The notes below the pieces were generated by a model that saw nothing but the letters and a program-made list of their open reading frames with translations, was not told the origin of the DNA and ran no database searches. Both the position numbers and the translations under genes were made by a program. Positions 58,723 through 64,000 of a DNA stretch of 64,000 bases are shown piece by piece. Origin of the DNA: Bacteroidales bacterium UBA1173 (GTDB lineage: Bacteria > Bacteroidota > Bacteroidia > Bacteroidales > F082); NCBI GenBank assembly GCA_002311655.1, contig DBYZ01000009.1:74453-138452 (forward strand), in the 5' to 3' direction. Position 1 is the stretch's first letter, and every line of letters begins with the position of its first letter.

Positions 58723-59937
58723 ATGAAAATTATTATTAAAATTACGGCATTATTGTTGGCCATTGGATGTACATATATTGCAAAACCTCAAGCATGCACT
58801 GGAAGTGGTAATACAATAAGCCAACCGACTACATCATCAGCACTCGGCTCAAACAACACCGTGTCTGTAAATAATAGCACTGCGATTGGTAAAAATAACA
58901 CCATATCTTATACAACTTCAACAAATCCGTCATATACAATAGGCAACAATAATAATATGACAAAGCCATATTCTATTGCCCTTGGTTCTGATATCAATGT
59001 TAATGCTTCATCGTCAATCGCAATCGGATATTTGCTTAAAAACACTACTGATTATGGTATAACTATTGGTAAAGGTAAAACAACATCTCAGCAACTCATC
59101 AATAACACCAATGGAATAATGATGGGTATGAATAGTAATATTTCAACGTTTTTTATCTCAAGCTCAATTGGAATTAACCATTCGGGCAGGATAGGTATAG
59201 GTAATACCACTAATCCTCAAGCCAAGTTGCACATAAAAGCTGACAGTTCTGGTGAAGGAGAGGACGCCGACATTATGTTGGAGCCTACAGCTTCAGGCAA
59301 ATATGCGGCCATATACTTTAAAACAACAGATAATTTCATAAGGATGAGAAACACTGCCAGCATGGAGTTCAGTGCCACAAGATACAACTTCCTCGACGGA
59401 CGAGTGGCATTAGGAAACATCAACGGCAATATACCTCAAGCCAATATTCATGTTTTTGGGAAAAGCGGCGAAAACGCCAACATCATGTTGCAACCGACCG
59501 ACAATACCAAGAATGCAACGATAATTTTCCGCAATTCTTCAAACAATATTTCTGTCGGCTCCGACAATATCATGAACCTTTCAGCCACATCCTACTCCTT
59601 CACAACTGGCAAAGTCGGAATAGGATGTGTAAACAACATGAACGACTTCGCCCTCGCCGTACAAGGCGGCGTGGTGAGCACAAAGGTGTCGGTGTTGGAT
59701 ATCGACTCCTGGCCAGATTTCGTGTTCGGCAACAGCTACAAACTCATGAACCTTTATGAGCTTGAGCAATACATCAACGCCAACCAACATCTTCCCGAAG
59801 TGCCGTTGGCAGAAGAAGTGTCGGCCAGCGGCATCGACCTCGGCGAGATGAATGCCCTACTGCTGCAGAAAGTCGAGGAACTCACTCTTCATATCATCGA
59901 ACTTCAGAAACAAATCGACGAATTAAAAGCAAGATAA
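58723..59937 (+). CDS. YadA-head/tail-fibre-like exported protein
   Basis: A 404-residue protein with signal peptide 1-24. Residues ~25-160 carry left-handed YadA-head-type repeats ('SALGSNNTVSVNNSTAIGKNNT', 'SIALGSDINVNASSSIAIG'). Repeated stalk-like modules follow ('RIGIGNTTNPQAKLHIK', 'KVGIGCVNNMNDFALAVQG'). The C-terminus is the conserved Bacteroidetes tail-fibre end, 'WPDFVFGNSYKLMNLYELEQYIN...HLPEVPLAEEVSASGIDLGEMNALLLQKVEELTLHIIELQKQI', finishing in a coiled coil. Such proteins probably trimerise. Downstream genes follow without gap. Confidence 0.82.
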   Translation: MKIIIKITALLLAIGCTYIAKPQACTGSGNTISQPTTSSALGSNNTVSVNNSTAIGKNNTISYTTSTNPSYTIGNNNNMTKPYSIALGSDINVNASSSIAIGYLLKNTTDYGITIGKGKTTSQQLINNTNGIMMGMNSNISTFFISSSIGINHSGRIGIGNTTNPQAKLHIKADSSGEGEDADIMLEPTASGKYAAIYFKTTDNFIRMRNTASMEFSATRYNFLDGRVALGNINGNIPQANIHVFGKSGENANIMLQPTDNTKNATIIFRNSSNNISVGSDNIMNLSATSYSFTTGKVGIGCVNNMNDFALAVQGGVVSTKVSVLDIDSWPDFVFGNSYKLMNLYELEQYINANQHLPEVPLAEEVSASGIDLGEMNALLLQKVEELTLHIIELQKQIDELKAR

Positions 59938-60393
59938 ATGAGCGCATACGTAAAGAAACTTATAACCGTCATTATTGTGATGATGGCGGGAGCGGTGTAT
60001 CTGAACGCACAATCGAGAGCCTATTTCGTAAACTTCGAATATGACGCCGACGGCAACCGCATAAGCCGCACTATCACAATAGGCGACGACCGTGAAGAAC
60101 GCTCCTCTAACGACACAACCGAGGTGATTCATTATACCGACATCCTTGACGAAAGTCAGATAAACATATATCCCAACCCGACTACGGAAAGCGTATACGT
60201 CAACATCACAAATCCAGAGGAGGACTTGTCGATAAGCGCCACACTGTTATCATCCTCAGGTGTGCTATTGGATTCTAAATCAATCGGCGCAGCTACCGTG
60301 GAATTCGATTTGAGCAACATGGCTGCCGGCATCTACATCCTTGAGCTGCGCAGCGAAACCGATACAAAGACCTGGAAAATCATCAAACGATAA
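59938..60393 (+). CDS. Small exported T9SS type A protein with RHS-like YD motif
   Basis: A 151-residue protein. Signal peptide about 1-25 ('VYLNAQ'), a short segment 'FEYDADGNRISRTI' resembling a single RHS/YD-repeat unit, then a full type A sorting domain ('INIYPNPTTESVYVNI...AAGIYILELRSETDTKTWKIIKR'). Its start codon directly follows the previous stop. A lone YD unit plus sorting tag, placed just before a giant RHS-like gene, suggests a functional link. Confidence 0.78.
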   Translation: MSAYVKKLITVIIVMMAGAVYLNAQSRAYFVNFEYDADGNRISRTITIGDDREERSSNDTTEVIHYTDILDESQINIYPNPTTESVYVNITNPEEDLSISATLLSSSGVLLDSKSIGAATVEFDLSNMAAGIYILELRSETDTKTWKIIKR

Positions 60394-60398
60394 AAACC

Positions 60399-63300
60399 AT
60401 GAAAAACAATATATTGATTCTATTCTTTCTCGCTTTATGCTCAATGGCCTCAGCCCAAATCAATTACGATGAGGAGCATGAGGAGGAGAGTTTCTCTCTT
60501 AACACCACGCTTAACTCCAACAGAAGCTATCACTACACCGCATCAAGCCGCATCGACCTCAACCCCGACTTCAGCTACGCTCCCGTAAGAGGCAAAAGTG
60601 CGTTGTTTGAGATTGACCCGATGATGGTAGTGCCACCAAGTGCAGGTATTACTGGCGGTCCCAATCCATATACTAACACTGGTATGGTAGGAGCCATAGG
60701 CGGGACATTGAATATCAGCGCACTGGGCGGAGCTGTGTATTCAATTCCGATAATGATGCCTCAAGGTATCGGTGGTATGACACCGAATATCGCCGCGACA
60801 TATAATAATCAGACAGGGAATGGCTTACTTGGATGGGGATGGAACCTGTCAGGCTTGTCATCAATTGTTAGAACCGGACAGACGCTTTATCATGATAACA
60901 ATGAGACAGCTGTAAACTTTGTGGATGACCGATATTTGCTTGACGGTAATAGACTAATGCTATGCAGCGGCACTTATGGGGGAAACAACTCGATTTATAA
61001 AACCGAAATCGACGAGATGAGTAAAATTGTGGCGTATTCAGAAGGTTACAACGGGCCATCGAGTTTTGTTGTGTATAAAAAAGACGGAACTATTTGGGAA
61101 TATGGCAGTACAGACGATTCAAGAATTGAGCCTCAAAATAGAAATGACGTGGTGCTTACATGGCTTGTCAACAAAATTTCAGACCGTGACGGTAACAGTA
61201 TTGTTTTCCATTATAACGAGAATCAAAGCTCCGGAGAGTGGTATATCAATAATATTGAATACACTTTGAACGAGATTTCAGGCGTCAACACCATGTACAA
61301 GGTTGAATTTTTCTATGAAGACAAGGAGGATATTGAAAGTGGATATATTTGCTCAAATGCTGTGCAAAACAAAAAACTTCTTAAAAACATAGTCATAAAA
61401 TACATGGTAACCGGCTCTGTCTTATATAATTATTCATTTGAATATATGGCTCCTGATAAAAGTAGTGTCAGCAATGATTCTTTTCTGTATAACAGATTGA
61501 AAAAAATAGGCCTGGCAGCAAATGATATGGATTTGAATCCTACGGTTATCTCATGGAACAGCAAGACAAAGCACTATCCTGACAATTTTCAGACATATTC
61601 ATTGACTCAAAATGTGTTCAACAAAGTGCCTTTTGTCGGCGACTTCAATGGTGACGGCTATTCTGATGTGGCTTTGGTTCCTTATAAACCAGGCACGTCA
61701 TATCAACATGATGTTTTAGTGGAAATGTATTTGAACAAAGGTGATGGAACTTTTGAAAACACACCGTTTTTCACAATGACAATCAATCAAATGCTTGATT
61801 GGATATATGTTGTTGATCTTAACGGCGACGGGTTAGACGACTTGGTGGCTTATTTCGAAAATGATGATTCAAAATCTGGCTGGAAATCAAAAGTTTATGC
61901 ATATATAAACATGGGTAATACTTTCCTGTTTGTTGGCGAGAAGATCAGCGATAAGTATTTCACATTATATCCAGGCGATTTTTGCCATGAAAGGAAAACA
62001 AGTCTCTTTGTGCAACATACCCCCGATTCTAATGGCAATACAAAATATTCAGGGATTTTGTATTTTAACGAAAACACGCAGCAAATAAAGTATTTCGAGT
62101 TTCAAGCATTTTTTGCAGTTACCGCACAGCGTGTTTTTGTGATTGATATAGATTCTGACGGTAATCATGAAATTATGTTATTGCACAATGATCATGCGAC
62201 AATTGCAAATGTCAGCAAAAATGGAAATGGTAATTATGTATTGAACAGTTTATATACTGATAATAATTTCAACAGTGAAGACTATCTTTTCCCAGGTGAT
62301 TTCAATGGAGACGGCCATATGGATTTGTTGAAATATAACAACTATAGCAACAGAATTTATTGGGAAGTCGCTTTATCTGACGGGCATAGGCTTATGACGC
62401 CAGAAACATGTATGGCCAACAATCTGCTACTAGGGCTGACTTTGGCACCACAAGACCGCTATACATATTCCCTACAGAAACTTTCAATTCCTTCAGAAAC
62501 AATACGAACCGCCGATTTTGACGGTGACGGAAAAACTGATGTGGCTGTCTTCAAACATACAGGAGGTGACTATTACTCTACAATTGGCTTTAAATTGTAT
62601 AAAAAAGCTACTGGTGGTTATGATTTCAAAACTAAAAAACGTTACTATTTTCCTATCAACACAGGACATCAATATGTGCATTTGGGCAACTTCCTCGGAC
62701 AAGAGAATATAAGCATTCTTGGCAGTGTGGAAAACACTAATCAAGTACCTAAAATCGTGTCACTATACCCTCAATCAGCAAAATATAGTGTTGAGCGTAT
62801 AACTGACGGGCTGGGCAATAGACATGAATTCAAGTATGAATATTTATTACCAAAAAACACTAATCCTTTTTATGAATATGATTATCAATGGGTTAACGAT
62901 GACGTAAGAACAATCCCTATACCAGTACGCGCTTTGTGCGCCGACACGGTTTTTGCGATTAATAACATACGTTGTGTGACTACATATTCGTATAAAAACC
63001 TGATGTTCAATAATAAAGGACGAGGTGTCCTCGGATTTGAGTCAAAGAAATCAAAACATTATATCAACAACGAGTTACAACAATCGGATTATTTTGAAAA
63101 CAGCTTTGACTTTGTTGATGATTATAATATTTTACTGCCTAAATCAAATTCAATATACAATTATTGTAATCAATTAGTCTCATCGGAGAGTTATCGGTAT
63201 AATATTTTTGTCTGTACTCATAACAACAAAGTTTTAATGCCTTCAATGAGATGTAAAACTACAATCAATTATGATAATGACAATCCAGAAACAATTCTTA

Positions 63301-64000
63301 ACACACGAGTCGAAAATATTGATTATCAAAGCGATATGTCGTCTAACTATTATTCGGATGTTATTAATATCGCATCTTCAACAATTGGTGAAGATGCAGT
63401 ATATACAGGTATATTTGCTGACGAATGTGATTTCTTTACACAAACAAATTATTTATATGACAATTTAATAAACAGCTGGCTGGTGTCACGAGTGTCAAAG
63501 GAAACAGTGAGAACAAACACTTCCGCCCCTGAACACGGAACAACAGACATCAAGAATTCGATAACTTACACTTACGACAGCAATCGCCCACATCTGGTTA
63601 AGTCGGAGATACTGAAACCTAATGACGACGGCAATAATAGGTTTGTTCTCCAGACCGACTACACATACTCTCCAAACACTGGTGTCATAAACAAAATTAC
63701 AAAAAAGGTCTCAGCACCAAATGATGCTACGGTAGAAGATAGGAGAACAATCATTGAATACGGTTCACAATATCAATACAGATTTCCTACAAAGACCACC
63801 AACAGCATGGATTATGTTTCCACGTCGACTTACAACCCAAAGTTCGGCTGGAAGCTCTCAGATACTGACTATAATGGGTTCGTTACAACTTATGAAACCG
63901 ATTTATTCGGTCTTGATGACAAAACAACGTTACCCGATGGCACATTGTCAATTGCTTCAAAAAGATGGTCGTTTGGCCATAGTGACGCACCACAAGGTGC
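60399..64000 (+). CDS. Giant SpvB/TcB-type RHS-like exported protein, 3' end outside the window
   Basis: At least 1200 codons, open to the window end. Signal peptide MKNNILILFFLALCSMASAQ. Residues ~95-190 are a SpvB-type domain ('GGTLNISALGGAVYSIPIMMPQGIGGMTPNIAATYNNQTGNGLLGWGWNLSGLSSIVR'). Five FG-GAP/VCBS-like calcium motifs follow ('VGDFNGDGYSDVAL', 'VVDLNGDGLDDLVA', 'VIDIDSDGNHEIML', 'PGDFNGDGHMDLLK', 'TADFDGDGKTDVAV'), then TcB-middle-like sequence ('NNKGRGVLGFES') and beginning YD-repeat sequence near the end. Relatives form hollow shells around a C-terminal toxin. The toxic tip would lie beyond 64000. Confidence 0.85.
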   Translation, partial: MKNNILILFFLALCSMASAQINYDEEHEEESFSLNTTLNSNRSYHYTASSRIDLNPDFSYAPVRGKSALFEIDPMMVVPPSAGITGGPNPYTNTGMVGAIGGTLNISALGGAVYSIPIMMPQGIGGMTPNIAATYNNQTGNGLLGWGWNLSGLSSIVRTGQTLYHDNNETAVNFVDDRYLLDGNRLMLCSGTYGGNNSIYKTEIDEMSKIVAYSEGYNGPSSFVVYKKDGTIWEYGSTDDSRIEPQNRNDVVLTWLVNKISDRDGNSIVFHYNENQSSGEWYINNIEYTLNEISGVNTMYKVEFFYEDKEDIESGYICSNAVQNKKLLKNIVIKYMVTGSVLYNYSFEYMAPDKSSVSNDSFLYNRLKKIGLAANDMDLNPTVISWNSKTKHYPDNFQTYSLTQNVFNKVPFVGDFNGDGYSDVALVPYKPGTSYQHDVLVEMYLNKGDGTFENTPFFTMTINQMLDWIYVVDLNGDGLDDLVAYFENDDSKSGWKSKVYAYINMGNTFLFVGEKISDKYFTLYPGDFCHERKTSLFVQHTPDSNGNTKYSGILYFNENTQQIKYFEFQAFFAVTAQRVFVIDIDSDGNHEIMLLHNDHATIANVSKNGNGNYVLNSLYTDNNFNSEDYLFPGDFNGDGHMDLLKYNNYSNRIYWEVALSDGHRLMTPETCMANNLLLGLTLAPQDRYTYSLQKLSIPSETIRTADFDGDGKTDVAVFKHTGGDYYSTIGFKLYKKATGGYDFKTKKRYYFPINTGHQYVHLGNFLGQENISILGSVENTNQVPKIVSLYPQSAKYSVERITDGLGNRHEFKYEYLLPKNTNPFYEYDYQWVNDDVRTIPIPVRALCADTVFAINNIRCVTTYSYKNLMFNNKGRGVLGFESKKSKHYINNELQQSDYFENSFDFVDDYNILLPKSNSIYNYCNQLVSSESYRYNIFVCTHNNKVLMPSMRCKTTINYDNDNPETILNTRVENIDYQSDMSSNYYSDVINIASSTIGEDAVYTGIFADECDFFTQTNYLYDNLINSWLVSRVSKETVRTNTSAPEHGTTDIKNSITYTYDSNRPHLVKSEILKPNDDGNNRFVLQTDYTYSPNTGVINKITKKVSAPNDATVEDRRTIIEYGSQYQYRFPTKTTNSMDYVSTSTYNPKFGWKLSDTDYNGFVTTYETDLFGLDDKTTLPDGTLSIASKRWSFGHSDAPQG

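Noticed and set aside
62493..62744. Minus-strand reading frames within the SpvB/RHS gene and other long genes
   Set aside because: They are antisense shadows with no start signals or recognisable protein features.

Overview
The window looks like part of a chromosome from an anaerobic, probably gut-associated member of the Bacteroidales. Three things support this. Many genes carry the Bacteroidetes promoter element TAnnTTTG just upstream. Several secreted proteins end in type IX secretion (T9SS) sorting domains of type A or B. The gene set is typical of the group: a DUF1343/NamZ muramidase, the DUF1573-yajC-ybbR-coaE run, ribosomal protein S16 with a long charged tail, DUF3244, and DUF4199 next to a GT2 glycosyltransferase. 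A butyrate pathway with Bcd-EtfAB and a rubrerythrin point to fermentative, oxygen-sensitive growth.

Layout. 0-5.6 kb: tail of an aspartate-type aminotransferase, NamZ-like muramidase, LolC/E-like permease, XerD, and an Mpl-like muropeptide ligase flanked by two copies of a palindromic repeat. 5.6-11.8 kb (minus strand): amidohydrolase lipoprotein, Omp28-like T9SS protein, and a three-gene metal-chelate or vitamin ABC importer. 11.9-18.4 kb: an operon of a small membrane protein, mutL, rhomboid protease, uvrB and a GltS-type symporter. 18.4-24.8 kb: a catabolic operon kamE-atoA-crt-hbd-bcd-etfB-etfA, with a 64-bp hairpin repeat in two of its gaps. 24.9-26.4 kb: SRP RNA, DUF4199 protein and GT2. 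26.5-39.3 kb: reverse rubrerythrin, then a hexosamine/galactose/fucose region (GH109, NahK-like kinase, FHS-family transporter, nucleotidyltransferase, galactokinase, GH29) mixed with a large T9SS adhesin-like protein and a Sel1-repeat protein. 39.3-42.8 kb: coaE-ybbR-yajC-DUF1573-T9SS type B operon.

43.0-48.6 kb is the most accessory-looking part. It holds a ClpB lacking its N-domain, a RhuM-family gene broken by one in-frame TAG, a WYL regulator, a 23-residue membrane peptide with an unusual twin divergent promoter, about 500 bp with no convincing larger gene, and a KilA-N protein whose coding sequence contains a perfect 32-bp palindrome. 48.6-53.9 kb: rpsP and a DnaE fused to a DnaQ-type exonuclease. 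53.9-64 kb: a TPR/helix-turn-helix membrane protein followed by a run of exported proteins (DUF3244, lipoprotein, T9SS type A, YadA-head/tail-fibre-like, small T9SS protein) that leads into a giant SpvB/TcB/RHS-like protein cut off by the window end.

The strongest points for follow-up are the orphan KamE inside a butyrate operon, the twin TTTGGTACA promoters with the tiny membrane peptide, the structured repeats whose copies differ by compensatory changes (one family member lies in frame inside a gene), the nonsense-interrupted RhuM gene, and the exported RHS locus. All functional calls come from reading the sequence by eye; no database search was run.
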